DNA of 64,000 nt from Haloarcula regularis (lineage in GTDB: Archaea; Halobacteriota; Halobacteria; Halobacteriales; Haloarculaceae): the NCBI RefSeq assembly GCF_029338315.1, contig NZ_CP119794.1, positions 496,001 through 560,000 of the forward strand, given 5' to 3'. The position numbers and the translations under genes were made by a program. Positions within the stretch are counted from its first letter, which is position 1; every line of letters begins with the position of its first letter. The notes beneath the pieces were generated by a model. That model ran no database searches. It had not been told where the DNA came from and saw only the letters and a program-made list of their open reading frames with translations. Of this stretch, positions 51,655 through 60,028 are shown piece by piece.

Positions 51655-52323
51655 CTACGGCCGGAGGTCGGTTCGCCCTTCCAGCCACTCCTCGACGTGG
51701 CCCACGACGTCCGTGAGGTGTGCGGTGCCCCAGACGGCGACGATGACGGCGCCGATGGTGTCAAAGACCAGGTCGAGCATCGTGTCGCGGAGACCGTACT
51801 GAGTGAGAATCGTCTGGTTACCCGTTGACTCGGCGAAAAGCGAGACGGAGAACTCGATGACCTCCCAGAGGACCCCAAATGCCATCACGAACAGGAGGAC
51901 GAACACGAACACGAACCGGGGCGGGAGGTAGAGCTCCTCGGAGTGCCTGTCCAGAGCTCGAACCGTCGTGTAGCCGACGGCGGCGACCACGGACGACGAG
52001 AGCGCGTGTGTCACGTTGTCCCAGAGCGGGACCGTGGCGTAGAAGTTCTGCTCGGCGCCGGGGAGACCGACGACCCCCAGCGCGTGGAGGAAGACGGCCG
52101 AGGTGATCCATAGCGTCAGGGCGGGGTCGAGCGCGATGCCGTAGTCGCGCTCGAGCAGCGGCGGCAACTGCGTGACCAGCAGGCCGATGCCCGTGTTGAC
52201 CAGGATACCCAAGTTACCACGCTCCAGGCCGATGGCGAAGATGCCCACGAGACAGAGCGTCAGGAACCGCGATATCTGGCGCTGTCGCCGGCGGCCGATG
52301 CCGATGCGGTCGCGGAGTCTCAT
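51655..52323 (-). CDS. Integral membrane protein, DUF2238-like
   Basis: A 222-residue protein with six predicted helices. Characteristic positions: [38 protein letters not shown] and [20 protein letters not shown], i.e. the WDxxxH, WExxE and DTxxDLxxDxxGA patterns of the DUF2238/YjdF-type membrane proteins. Role unknown. It overlaps the upstream membrane gene by four bases, indicating translational coupling; the two probably act together. Start at 52323 ([10 protein letters not shown]). Confidence 0.75.
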   Translation of the reverse strand: MRLRDRIGIGRRRQRQISRFLTLCLVGIFAIGLERGNLGILVNTGIGLLVTQLPPLLERDYGIALDPALTLWITSAVFLHALGVVGLPGAEQNFYATVPLWDNVTHALSSSVVAAVGYTTVRALDRHSEELYLPPRFVFVFVLLFVMAFGVLWEVIEFSVSLFAESTGNQTILTQYGLRDTMLDLVFDTIGAVIVAVWGTAHLTDVVGHVEEWLEGRTDLRP

Positions 52324-52940
52324 GGCTCCGGTTGCACCTCCGACGGTATCCGACGTGTCCCCAACTGGCGGCGGACGTAGAACGCGAAGACGAGACCGGC
52401 GCCGACCCCGGCGATGGTCGAGGCGACGAACTCCCACATCAGTGCCTCCTCGATTTCGTGTTCGGTCAGCGCCGGGTCGAGGACGAACGTCGTCCCCACC
52501 AGGACGTCGGCCCCCCACCGGAGCACGGCCCACCCGCCGGCCGCGGCCATCGTCGCGATGGCGACGAAGACGACGGCAAAGCGGGGCGTCATCCGGACCG
52601 GCGTGAACACGTGGAGTTCCACGGCGATGATGAGCGCGATGGCCGCCACCGAGAGATAACTGGCCAGGTTCCCGGTGACCGGCACCGTCGCGAACAGGCG
52701 CCCGACCACCGGGAGAGCGGCGAGCAGGAGTATCTCCCAGGGCAACATCGCGTAGCGATTGACGAGCAGGAATGGCGGTAACGACGCCAGCACCGCCACC
52801 GTCGCGGCGAACACCGTCCAGAGGATGTTTCCCTCGAGAAGACTCGTCGCGGCCACGGCGAAAAGGACCGCTACGATGATCCACCCGACCAACGCGTTCA
52901 GTTGCTTGTCGCGCAGGAGGTCGGTGACGTCCCGGCTCAT
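52320..52940 (-). CDS. Integral membrane protein, unknown function
   Basis: A 206-residue protein with about six helices in pairs (VGWIIVAVLFAVAATSLLEG, ILWTVFAATVAVLASLPPFL, LLLAALPVVGRLFA, YLSVAAIALIIAVELHVFTP, FAVVFVAIATMAAAGGWAVL, STIAGVGAGLVFAFYVRR). Between the last two helices it contains DPALTEHEIEEALMWEFVAS, with Glu/His residues reminiscent of the WExxE motif of its downstream neighbour. The two membrane genes overlap by four bases and may form a heteromeric pair. No family is recognised with confidence. Confidence 0.7.
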   Translation of the reverse strand: MSRDVTDLLRDKQLNALVGWIIVAVLFAVAATSLLEGNILWTVFAATVAVLASLPPFLLVNRYAMLPWEILLLAALPVVGRLFATVPVTGNLASYLSVAAIALIIAVELHVFTPVRMTPRFAVVFVAIATMAAAGGWAVLRWGADVLVGTTFVLDPALTEHEIEEALMWEFVASTIAGVGAGLVFAFYVRRQLGTRRIPSEVQPEP

Positions 52941-53025
52941 ACTCTCTGCAAGCGACCCGACCCCGAAAATGCTATCGGCTATCGAACAGTCTACCCGGGC
53001 GACGATTGAGACGCGTCCGACGGGG

Positions 53026-53940
53026 TCAGAGCAGGCCGTAGGTCAGCGTGTACGCCACGGCGGCGATGGTCACGGCGGCGAGTCCAGTCACGAGCGCCTG
53101 CAGCCAGTCGACACCCTCGCTGAACGACCGGACGGGCGTCCCGACCGCACCGAGGGCCAGCACGCTGAACACGAAGTGCGCCGACTGGTCGAGCGTCGGG
53201 GCGGGGAGGACGAACGCGGCGACGGCGTACCCCGCACCGAGCGAGGCGCGGGGATAGACCAGCGCCGTGAGGGTGTGCCCGTGCAGTCGCGCGTAGGTCC
53301 AGACGGCCAGCCACACCGTCGCCAGTTCGACGGCGAACGCGGCCAGCAGGTGGCCCGTCGGGTCGGGGTGCAGGAGGACCCGCTCTGCGACCAGCGTGAC
53401 CTCGAACGGGTAGAGCAACGGCGGCGGCGACCCGGTGAAGAGGTCGCCGAAGGGGTGTGAGAGCAGGCCGACCATCGCGACGGCCAGCGCCTGGCGCGGC
53501 CCCACGTCGAGGCGCTCGGTCAGGAGCGCCACCGCGAGGCCGCCCAGGCCGTACACGAGGACCACGAGGCCGCCCACCACGCCGCTGAACAGCGTCGCGA
53601 CGGCGACGAGGCCGCCCACCACGCCAACCGAGAGCACCCGCGCCGGGTCGCGGCCGGACACCCACAGGGCGACGGCGACGGCCAGGACCGCCCCCATCAC
53701 GAGCGAGTGAGTCGGCCCCCGGTGGATGACGTTGGCCGTCTCCCAGAACACGTCCGGGCCGAGCGAGTTGACCGACCGCAGGAGGAGGCCAACCGGCGCG
53801 TAGACGACGTCGACGTCGGGCACGGTGGCAAAGAGCGCGGCTAGCGCGCCGACGGTCAGCGCACGTGCTCGCGGGAGCCCCCACCGGTCCGCGGCGAGGG
53901 CAACGAGCGAGAACGCCAGCAACCCGTGTCCGACGAACAT
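53026..53940 (-). CDS. Membrane-bound metal-dependent hydrolase, DUF457/YdjM-like
   Basis: A 304-residue membrane protein. The family's metal-binding residues are visible: the His in FVGHGLLAFSL, the Asp pair in ATVPDVDVVYAP, HRGPTHSLVMGAVLAVAVA, and a late His/Asp in SHPFGDLFTGSPPPLLYPFE. These match the YdjM/LexA-regulated inner membrane hydrolase family (DUF457). Eight or more helices. The substrate is unknown; some relatives act on lipids or undergo SOS control. Single gene. Confidence 0.85.
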   Translation of the reverse strand: MFVGHGLLAFSLVALAADRWGLPRARALTVGALAALFATVPDVDVVYAPVGLLLRSVNSLGPDVFWETANVIHRGPTHSLVMGAVLAVAVALWVSGRDPARVLSVGVVGGLVAVATLFSGVVGGLVVLVYGLGGLAVALLTERLDVGPRQALAVAMVGLLSHPFGDLFTGSPPPLLYPFEVTLVAERVLLHPDPTGHLLAAFAVELATVWLAVWTYARLHGHTLTALVYPRASLGAGYAVAAFVLPAPTLDQSAHFVFSVLALGAVGTPVRSFSEGVDWLQALVTGLAAVTIAAVAYTLTYGLL

Positions 53941-53980
53941 TGAAGGTACTTTGTGGTCAGGACTCTTAACTATCCCTGTG

Positions 53981-54511
53981 TCACGTGCTGGCTTTCTTCG
54001 TCCACTGCTTCTCGATGTCAGCGTTGGCTCTGACGACGGTGTCGCCGTCGACCAGGAACCGGGTCTTCCTGAGTTCGATGGCGACGACCTCGCCCGTGAT
54101 GCCGCCGGCGGTGACCTGGTCCCCGGGGTTGAAGTCGGGGTCCCGGAGGAGGTAGACGCCGGCGACGGCGTCGGCGATCATCCCCGACAGGGCGTAGGAG
54201 ACACCCAGGGCGAGGAACCCGGCCGCCGTGCCGAGCGACGCGGCGATAGCGGTGAGCCCGACGATAGAGAGAAAGGAGAGCACGGCCGCGAACCACAGGA
54301 ATACGAGCACCATGACGGCGATGAACTGTCGGTACACGGGCGATTCGCCGGGTAACGCGTTGTCGAGGACCGTCCTGACGACGGCCATGACGAGTTTGAT
54401 GAGCACCGCGGCTATCGCGAGGAAGACGATGCCGGTGATGATGTCCGGCAGCGCGTCGGTGACGTTGGTGACGATCTGCTCGAACGCGCGATTGAGGACG
54501 TCGACTTGCAC
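53981..54511 (-). CDS. Small MscS-like mechanosensitive channel protein
   Basis: A 176-residue protein with three helices (about 18-40, 58-82, 86-120) followed by a beta domain. The pore-lining helix and beta onset read ASLGTAAGFLALGVSYALSG, MIADAVAGVYLLRDPDFNPG and DQVTAGGITGEVVAIELRKT, the MscS pattern; the large cytoplasmic alpha/beta vestibule is reduced to about 20 residues (TRFLVDGDTVVRANADIEKQ). It may open on osmotic downshock; whether this short form is gated is unknown. A longer paralogue lies at 55.7-56.7 kb. Confidence 0.82.
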   Translation of the reverse strand: MQVDVLNRAFEQIVTNVTDALPDIITGIVFLAIAAVLIKLVMAVVRTVLDNALPGESPVYRQFIAVMVLVFLWFAAVLSFLSIVGLTAIAASLGTAAGFLALGVSYALSGMIADAVAGVYLLRDPDFNPGDQVTAGGITGEVVAIELRKTRFLVDGDTVVRANADIEKQWTKKAST

Positions 54512-54535
54512 GCTGGCGAGTCGAGCGTCGCGGGC

Positions 54536-54850
54536 TTAAAATGTGGGCGTGGCTTCGGCGGGGAACACCTCGTATTCCCCGTCGTCCTGGACACCGATGA
54601 GCGCCCACTCGTAGGACAGGTCCATCCCTCGCAACCGGGTATAGAGACGGCCGACGTCACCGTCCCGTGTGACGAAACACCGGAGTTCGCCGGTCTCAGG
54701 TGGCATCTCGTCCGGTTCGAGCACGGAGACGGTGACGGTGCGCCACTTGTACTCCGCGCGGATCTCTGAGCCAGTGCGCGACACGGTGTAACCGAGTTCG
54801 TCGAATATCGACCGAGCCTGCTCGCCTAGCGATGTGGTAACGGCCCCCAT
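54536..54850 (-). CDS. Haloarchaeal small protein, unknown function (DUF7116-like)
   Basis: A 104-residue soluble protein. Pattern: N-terminal helix LGEQARSIFDELGYTVSRTG, then strands IRAEYKWRTVTVSVLEPDEM, ELRCFVTRDGDVGRLYTRLR and YEWALIGVQDDGEYEVFPAE. It looks like a small alpha/beta sandwich. One Cys, no catalytic signature. I recall similar haloarchaeal proteins grouped as a DUF, without known function. Lies 25 bases downstream of no gene and 24 bases after the MscS start region, transcribed on the same strand. Confidence 0.65.
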   Translation of the reverse strand: MGAVTTSLGEQARSIFDELGYTVSRTGSEIRAEYKWRTVTVSVLEPDEMPPETGELRCFVTRDGDVGRLYTRLRGMDLSYEWALIGVQDDGEYEVFPAEATPTF

Positions 54851-54922
54851 CTGACAACCTGTACCAATGGGGAGGGTATAAACGTTCCTACTGACAGGAA
54901 TCCACGTACAGTCAGGTAACGG

Positions 54923-55183
54923 TCACTCGTGTGCGGCGTCCCACTCGTCGGGTTTCCGGAGGTTGCTACACTCGTTACAGCGGATACGCCCCATGGAGTC
55001 CATGGCGTTGTCGAACGTCTCGCAGTTACTGCAGAAGTAGCCCCACCGTCGCGTGCCCGCTGTGTCGGCATACACGACGTAGAACGGTCCCTTGGTCCCG
55101 ATGTCGCCGTCGGTGGTATCGACGTACAGCGTCGTCCCCGTCGGCCCGTCGTAGGCGTCCATACGTGTCCGGAGGTCGGCCAC
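54923..55183 (-). CDS. Small zinc-ribbon protein, DUF5816-like
   Basis: An 86-residue protein. N-terminal strands (GTTLYVDTTDGDIGTKGPFY) are followed by YVVYADTAGTRRWGYFCSNC, then IRCNECSNLRKPDEWDAAHE. Four Cys as CSNC and CNEC form a zinc ribbon. Start GTG at 55183 or ATG at 55162; the conserved part begins near the latter. The arrangement suggests a small RNA- or protein-binding adaptor; function unknown. Monocistronic. Confidence 0.65.
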   Translation of the reverse strand: MADLRTRMDAYDGPTGTTLYVDTTDGDIGTKGPFYVVYADTAGTRRWGYFCSNCETFDNAMDSMGRIRCNECSNLRKPDEWDAAHE

Positions 55184-55290
55184 GGGCTAAGGTGCTACGA
55201 CTCCGGAGTCACGGACGGTGGTCCCGGTCCCGCAGCAGGCAGACGTCCCTGTCGCTAGGAATATAAACACCCAGAGCCAACCACCGGTCG

Positions 55291-55734
55291 ATGCAACAGG
55301 TCGTCGTCCCGGTCCGCTATCCGCTGTCGGAGAACTCGCGAGCGACGCTCGCGGAAGCCATCAAGGTCGCAACAGAGGACGACGCCGACCTGACAGTTCT
55401 CCACGTGAATCTCTATCAGAACGGCGCCCGCGTGACCCGCACCGACCTCAAGCGGGCCGTCGAGGAGTCGTTCGGCCACCTCCCGCGGACCCGTTACGTC
55501 GTCCGGACGGGCCTGCTCGTCGAGGAGACCATCCTGGACGAGGTGGCTGCCCAGGACGCGGACGTCGTCGTCATCGGGAGCAAGCAGGTCAGCCGGTGGC
55601 GGAAGATGGTCCGCAGACTCGTCGACGACCCGGACATCGACCACTTCCTCCGTGAGGAACTCGACTGTGACGTCGTGACGGTCAGCCCCGACGCTCAGCC
55701 GTCGCGCACCTCGTCGAGTTCCTCCGGGGCCTGA
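55291..55734 (+). CDS. Universal stress protein, UspA family
   Basis: A 147-residue stress protein. It starts VVVPVRYPLSENSRATLAEA, then TVLHVNLYQNGARVTRTDLK, and the C-terminal AQDADVVVIGSKQVSRWRKM with FLREELDCDVVTVSPDAQPS. The ATP loop is atypical (GSKQVSRWRKMVRR in place of GxxGxxxxxxG(S/T)), so it probably does not bind ATP in the usual way. Its 3' end overlaps the convergent mscS gene by 40 bases. Single gene. Confidence 0.8.
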   Translation: MQQVVVPVRYPLSENSRATLAEAIKVATEDDADLTVLHVNLYQNGARVTRTDLKRAVEESFGHLPRTRYVVRTGLLVEETILDEVAAQDADVVVIGSKQVSRWRKMVRRLVDDPDIDHFLREELDCDVVTVSPDAQPSRTSSSSSGA

Positions 55735-56683
55735 CCCGCGCCGCCGGCCGGCGCGTCGTCGGCCAGCGAGACCTGCATCTCGCCGCTGGTCTCGTCGAAG
55801 TACAGGTGCGAGTGTAGGCGATCTCCACGTCGGCGTCGTCCAGCTCGTCCCAGACGGCCGTCTGAATCCGCGAGCGGACGCGAAGGAGTTTGTACGGTTC
55901 CATCGCCCAGTACCGGAGCGTCAGCAACACGCCGTGGTCGGCGAAGTTGTCGAGGTAGACTGTCGGTGACGCCGGGTACCGGGCGGCGCCGATACGGATG
56001 TCGGGGCCGCCCTCGATGACGTCGTCACAGCGCCGTGCGCCGCGCTCGATGAGGCGCCGTGCCTCGTCGATGTCGCTCTCGTAGGTGACCAGGAACTGCT
56101 GTGAGAGCCGTATCCGGGGGTCCTCGGCGGAGTAGTTGATCACGTCCCGCTGGCGGATCTCGCCGTTTGGAATCACCAGGAAGGTGTTGTCCAGCGTGAA
56201 TATCTTCGTGTGACGGAGCGTGATGTCCTCGACGAACCCTCGCTGGTTCCGGTCGGCCAGTTCGATCATGTCGCCGATCTCGTAGGGCTGGTCAGCGAGC
56301 AGGAACATCCCCGAGATGATGCTCCCGACGATGGGCGCGAGGATGACGCCGATGACGGCCGAGAAGACGGTGACCGATAGGGCGATGTCGCCCAGCTGGA
56401 GCCCGTAGATGTTCATCACCGTCAGGAGCGCGAAGATGAACACGAAGGCGCGGATGCTCCGCAGCGCCGTCCGGGTGAGGCTGGGGCGGCGGAAGCGCTG
56501 GGCGATGCGCCGGCCGAGCAACCGGACGAGGAGGCGCGAGATGACGAAGGCGACGGCCAGCACGAACAGCGCCGAGAGCAGTTGATTGACCCAGACCGGG
56601 ACGGCGACGGGGAGCAACCCGCCGAAGTCCGTGGCTGCCTCGGTGGGTGTCGTCTGGAACAGCCAGACGGAACCGGCACGCAT
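55695..56683 (-). CDS. mscS: MscS family mechanosensitive channel (frameshifted)
   Basis: About 329 residues after restoring one base at about 55813-55815, giving the C-terminal HSHLYFDETSGEMQVSLADD and a stop at 55695. N-terminal helices around SALFVLAVAFVISRLLVRLL and SIRAFVFIFALLTVMNIYGL, pore helix and beta domain ILAPIVGSIISGMFLLADQP, YEIGDMIELADRNQRGFVED, then FLVIPNGEIRQRDVINYSAE and the alpha/beta C-domain. Releases solutes on osmotic downshock in the cell membrane. Start chosen at MRAGSVWLF; an earlier start is possible. Confidence 0.88.
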
Positions 56684-56787
56684 AGCCCACCATCCACGTG
56701 CCCCCGAGAAAAGGGTTGCCCTCAGGAACAGCGGGCTCGACCCCTGGAATCGTCCCCGTGGCCACCGACGGATGAGACGAGTTATCA

Positions 56788-56804
56788 ACTATCTATACGA
56801 TAGT
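56788..56804. promoter_or_regulatory. AT-rich inverted repeat in the divergent spacer
   Basis: ACTATC, a five-base spacer TATAC, GATAGT: a perfect 6-bp inverted repeat in the spacer between mscS and the small zinc-ribbon gene. It could bind a dimeric regulator; no regulator gene is adjacent, so this is an inference from symmetry. Confidence 0.4.
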
Positions 56805-56858
56805 AAAATCACCAGACGAGAGCGGTCTGTCGTGAACAATCAAACAGTTGCCCGACAC

Positions 56859-56866
56859 TTATATCC
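56859..56866 (+). promoter_or_regulatory. TATA box of the small zinc-ribbon gene
   Basis: TTATATCC about 25-32 bases before the ATG at 56891, the spacing of a leaderless haloarchaeal promoter. Confidence 0.55.
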
Positions 56867-56890
56867 GTGTTCGCCACCTCCCTCTAGGTG

Positions 56891-57085
56891 ATGACCTCCA
56901 CCGAGCCGTTCACCATGGACGGCGTCGACGAGTTCTCGCCCCCCGACGAGCGACGCAAAGCCGTCCTGTTTTGCCCCGACTGCGGCCACGAGATCGACCT
57001 GCGAGACGACTGGGAGTCCGACGAGCGTGGCGACCACGAGCAGCTCCGCTGTCCGGTCTGCCGGACCGTCGTCGACACGGACTGA
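56891..57085 (+). CDS. Small zinc-ribbon protein
   Basis: A 64-residue protein with an acidic N-terminus (FTMDGVDEFSPPDERR) and a C-terminal zinc ribbon: FCPDCGHEIDL, then LRCPVCRTVVD. Two CxxC pairs about 28 residues apart fit a single zinc site. Third such small zinc protein in this window; these are abundant in haloarchaea and often act as protein- or nucleic-acid-binding adaptors. A GTG three bases upstream is an alternative start. Function unknown. Confidence 0.7.
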   Translation: MTSTEPFTMDGVDEFSPPDERRKAVLFCPDCGHEIDLRDDWESDERGDHEQLRCPVCRTVVDTD

Positions 57086-57127
57086 CCACGCAAAACAGAT
57101 TTTCGCCGCTGCGGCCGACGACGCCCG

Positions 57128-57979
57128 TCAGTAGTCGTAGACCTGGTCGTCCGTCACCACGCTGTCGAGCAGTTCCGTCGGCGTCGCGTCGTAGGCCGGG
57201 TTCGCGAGCTCGAATCCCTCGGCCGGTTCGCGCATCACCTCGGCCACGGGGCGGAACTCGTTTTTGAAGGCGAACCCGCCCTCCACGAGTTTCGCGCCGG
57301 CGCCGACGACGGTTATCGGGACGCCGGCGTCGACCGCCGCCGTCGATATCTGGTAGGTGCCGACCCGGTTGTAGTACGTGTCGCCGACGATACACGTCAT
57401 CCCCAGCAGGACCCGGTCACACTCGCTGACGTAGTAGCCGGCCGCGCTGTCGACGATGAGCGTCACGTCGATGCCCTCCCGCTGGGCGAGCTGGCGGGCC
57501 GCCTTCCGGCCCAGCATCCGGGGTCGGGACTCCGTGACGTATATCTCGAACGTGGCGCCGCCGGCCAGCGCCTCGTCCAGCGCGGCCATGACAGTCGAAG
57601 AGAAGTCGTGTAGCAAGAGGACGTCGTCGTCGGCGATGAACTCGGCCGCCCGTTCGGCGGCCCGGTCTTTCGCCCCTTCGACGTCGGTGACCACGTCGTC
57701 GATGGCCGCGAGCGTGACGGCCTTCGCCGCCTCGACGTCCTCGGGGTCCGCGTCGCCGACGCGCTGGACGATCTCCTCCTGGGTGGTGTGGAGCGACGCG
57801 TGAGACGGGTTCGCCCGCTGGAGGGCGTGGCTGTTCCGTTCGAGGGTCCGGAGGTACGCCTCCACGGTCGGATAGTCCCGCTCGGTCAGCGTCTGGAGTG
57901 CCTTGGCGGCTTTCACGGCGACGACAGAAGAACTGTGGGTCTGCATCTCCTCGATTTGCTTGACCGTCTCGTCTATCAT
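57128..57979 (-). CDS. eIF2B alpha/beta/delta-like protein
   Basis: A 283-residue protein of the eIF2B-alpha / ribose-1,5-bisphosphate isomerase / MtnA superfamily. An N-terminal helical domain (IDETVKQIEEMQTHSSSVVA) precedes the Rossmann-like domain with VLLLHDFSSTVMAALDEAL, IYVTESRPRMLGRKAARQLA, IDVTLIVDSAAGYY and VGDTYYNRVGTYQISTAAVD. The isomerase catalytic Cys and the Asp of the GAD motif are not seen: the positions read HDFSST and GMTCIV. It is therefore more likely a sugar-phosphate/nucleotide-binding eIF2B-like protein than an active isomerase. Start at the ATG of MIDETVKQ. Confidence 0.8.
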   Translation of the reverse strand: MIDETVKQIEEMQTHSSSVVAVKAAKALQTLTERDYPTVEAYLRTLERNSHALQRANPSHASLHTTQEEIVQRVGDADPEDVEAAKAVTLAAIDDVVTDVEGAKDRAAERAAEFIADDDVLLLHDFSSTVMAALDEALAGGATFEIYVTESRPRMLGRKAARQLAQREGIDVTLIVDSAAGYYVSECDRVLLGMTCIVGDTYYNRVGTYQISTAAVDAGVPITVVGAGAKLVEGGFAFKNEFRPVAEVMREPAEGFELANPAYDATPTELLDSVVTDDQVYDY

Positions 57980-58065
57980 ACCAACTGCTGTGGCCCGGAC
58001 CGTCATGTGTCTTCCCCACGAGACCCGAATGACCTATACCGCTGGTCACCCATCCGTGGAACGAG

Positions 58066-58503
58066 ATGGGTGGGCGACGACTGCGCACCGACACGCTCGG
58101 GATGTCAGAGGCCATCGGCGTAGCGGTGCTCATCGGCCTGACGATAACCGTGACGGCGATGGTCGGGGTGAACGTCCTCGTCCTCTCCGGCGAGGACGAC
58201 GGCGGCGTCCCGCAGGCCAACTTCACCTACGACCACGTCGAGGGCAGCGGCCTCCTCATCGTCACCCACGCCGGCGGTGACGAGCTCGAGGCGGGCAACA
58301 TCGAGTTCCGCGGGCGGGGGAACAACGCCACGTGGGCGGAACTGGCCAACCGGAACGAGACGGCCACGGTCGGCCCTGGCGATATCACACAGCTCGGGTC
58401 GGGGAACGCTTACGGGCAGAGCGTCCAGCGTGACGACCGGATAGCGATATACCTCAACCGGAGCGGCAACCGGACCAAGCTGAGCGAGTGGAACGGGGGC
58501 TGA
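58066..58503 (+). CDS. Archaeal type IV pilin-like protein
   Basis: A 145-residue protein with the archaeal pilin N-terminus: basic leader MGGRRLRTDTLG, then MSEAIGVAVLIGLTITVTAM as the hydrophobic assembly helix, preceded by the G|xSEA-type cleavage context. The mature part is beta rich (ANFTYDHVEGSGLLIVTHAG, GNIEFRGRGNNATWAELANR). Haloarchaeal pilins of this class (DUF1628-type) are handled by PibD and assembled by PilB3/PilC3-like motors. It is alone here, between the eIF2B-like gene and rtcB; the motor genes at 10.4-14.5 kb are a possible partner. Confidence 0.75.
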   Translation: MGGRRLRTDTLGMSEAIGVAVLIGLTITVTAMVGVNVLVLSGEDDGGVPQANFTYDHVEGSGLLIVTHAGGDELEAGNIEFRGRGNNATWAELANRNETATVGPGDITQLGSGNAYGQSVQRDDRIAIYLNRSGNRTKLSEWNGG

Positions 58504-58517
58504 CAGTCCCCGCCGGG

Positions 58518-59978
58518 TCAGCCCTTGATGTTACAGACGGGGAAGGTGCGGGCCACCTTGTCGCCGATGCCTAACGCGTCAGAGACGCGAACCACTTCGT
58601 CGACGTCCTTGTAGACGCCGGGGGCCTCCTCGGCGACGGTGGCGCCCGACTGGGCCTTTACGTAGACGTGCTCGTGTTCCCGGAGGTCGTTTCTGACGTC
58701 CTCGCCCCAGTACTCCTGTTTGGCCTGGGTGCGCGACATAAGCCGGCCGGCACCGTGGGCCGTCGACCCGAACGACTCCGTCATCGACTCGGTGCCGCCG
58801 CGGAGCACGTAACTCCCGGCGCCCATGCTCCCGGGGATGATGATGGGCTGGCCGACGTCGGCGTAGGCGGGCGGCAGTTCCGGCCGGCCGGCGGGGAAGG
58901 CGCGTGTCGCCCCCTTCCGGTGGACGAACAGCTCCCGCTTTTCGCCCTCGACCTCGTGGACCTCGCGTTTGGCGATGTTGTGGGCGACGTCGTACAGCAA
59001 GTGCATCCCCATGGCCTCCCACGAGCGGTCGAAGACGTCCTCGAAGACCGTCCGGGTCCGGTGCATCACGAGCTGGCGGTTCACCCAGGCGAAGTTGATG
59101 GCCGCACACATCGCCTCGTAGTAGTCGTCGGCCAGTTGCGACCCCGCAGGGGCGGCGGCCAGCTCCTTGTCGGGCAACTGGTTCAGCAGACCCTGGTGGG
59201 CCTGCTCTATCTTCCGGAGGTAGTCCGTACAGACCTGGTGGCCGAGTCCGCGGGAGCCACAGTGGATGAGGACCACCACCTGGTCGGTCGAGAGGCCGAA
59301 GTCCGCGGCGACGTCCGCCCGGAACACGTCGGTGACCCGCTGGACCTCCAGGAAGTGGTTGCCGGACCCGAGCGACCCGACCTGGTCGCGCCCGCGGTTC
59401 TTGGCCTTCTCGGAGACCTTCGACGCGTCCGCCTCCGGCCGGTAGCCCTCGTCCTCGCAGTGGGCCAGGTCGTCCTCGACGGCATAGCCGTGTTCGAGCG
59501 CCCAGTCCATCCCGCGTTCGAGAATCGCCTCGACGTCCTCGACGGTGCCCTCGTGGACGCCGCCACCGCCCAGCCCTGACGGGACGGCGTCGAACAGCGC
59601 GTCGACCAGTTCTTCCTCGTGGCCCTGCACGTCGTCGTAGGTCAGGTTCGTCTTCAGCATCCGGACGCCGCAGTTGATGTCGTATCCCACCGCGCCGGGC
59701 GAGATACAGCCCTCCTTGGCGTCGATGCCGGCGACGCCGCCGACCGGGAAGCCATAGCCCTGGTGGCCGTCCGGCATACAGAGCGTGTACTTCCGGACGC
59801 CCGGGAGGTGGGCGGAGTTTCGCAGCTGTTCGAGCGTCTTGTCGTCACTTATCTCGTCCAGCAGCGCCTCGCTGGCGAGCACGCGCGCCGGCACGCGCAT
59901 CCCGCCCTGCTTGGGAATCTCCCAGACGTAGTCCCGGACCTTCTCGAGCGTGACGTCGCCGGCCTCGTAGGTGGTCAT
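58518..59978 (-). CDS. rtcB: tRNA-splicing ligase RtcB
   Basis: A 486-residue RNA ligase joining 2',3'-cyclic phosphate or 3'-phosphate ends to 5'-OH ends with GTP and Mn2+, needed to rejoin split tRNA exons. Motifs: MPDGHQGYGFPVGGVAGI, GAVGYDINCGVRML (metal Cys), GSGNHFLEVQ, VLIHCGSRGLGHQV, DVAHNIAKREVH, and TAHGAGRLMSRTQAKQEYWG with the guanylylated His in AHGAGR. No intein is present. Start MTTYEAGDVTLEKV at 59978. It lies downstream of a DoxX-like gene whose frame error makes both look fused in one long open frame; they are separate genes. Confidence 0.96.
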   Translation of the reverse strand: MTTYEAGDVTLEKVRDYVWEIPKQGGMRVPARVLASEALLDEISDDKTLEQLRNSAHLPGVRKYTLCMPDGHQGYGFPVGGVAGIDAKEGCISPGAVGYDINCGVRMLKTNLTYDDVQGHEEELVDALFDAVPSGLGGGGVHEGTVEDVEAILERGMDWALEHGYAVEDDLAHCEDEGYRPEADASKVSEKAKNRGRDQVGSLGSGNHFLEVQRVTDVFRADVAADFGLSTDQVVVLIHCGSRGLGHQVCTDYLRKIEQAHQGLLNQLPDKELAAAPAGSQLADDYYEAMCAAINFAWVNRQLVMHRTRTVFEDVFDRSWEAMGMHLLYDVAHNIAKREVHEVEGEKRELFVHRKGATRAFPAGRPELPPAYADVGQPIIIPGSMGAGSYVLRGGTESMTESFGSTAHGAGRLMSRTQAKQEYWGEDVRNDLREHEHVYVKAQSGATVAEEAPGVYKDVDEVVRVSDALGIGDKVARTFPVCNIKG

Positions 59979-60028
59979 GTTCGACACTCCGACCCGCAGG
60001 CTAATGTCACCTGTGCAACGGCAGGGCG

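Noticed and set aside
51655..52884. A 409-codon fusion of the DUF2238-like protein with an Arg-rich N-terminus
   Set aside because: The Arg-rich part is the overlapping membrane gene read in the wrong frame; the real start is 52323.
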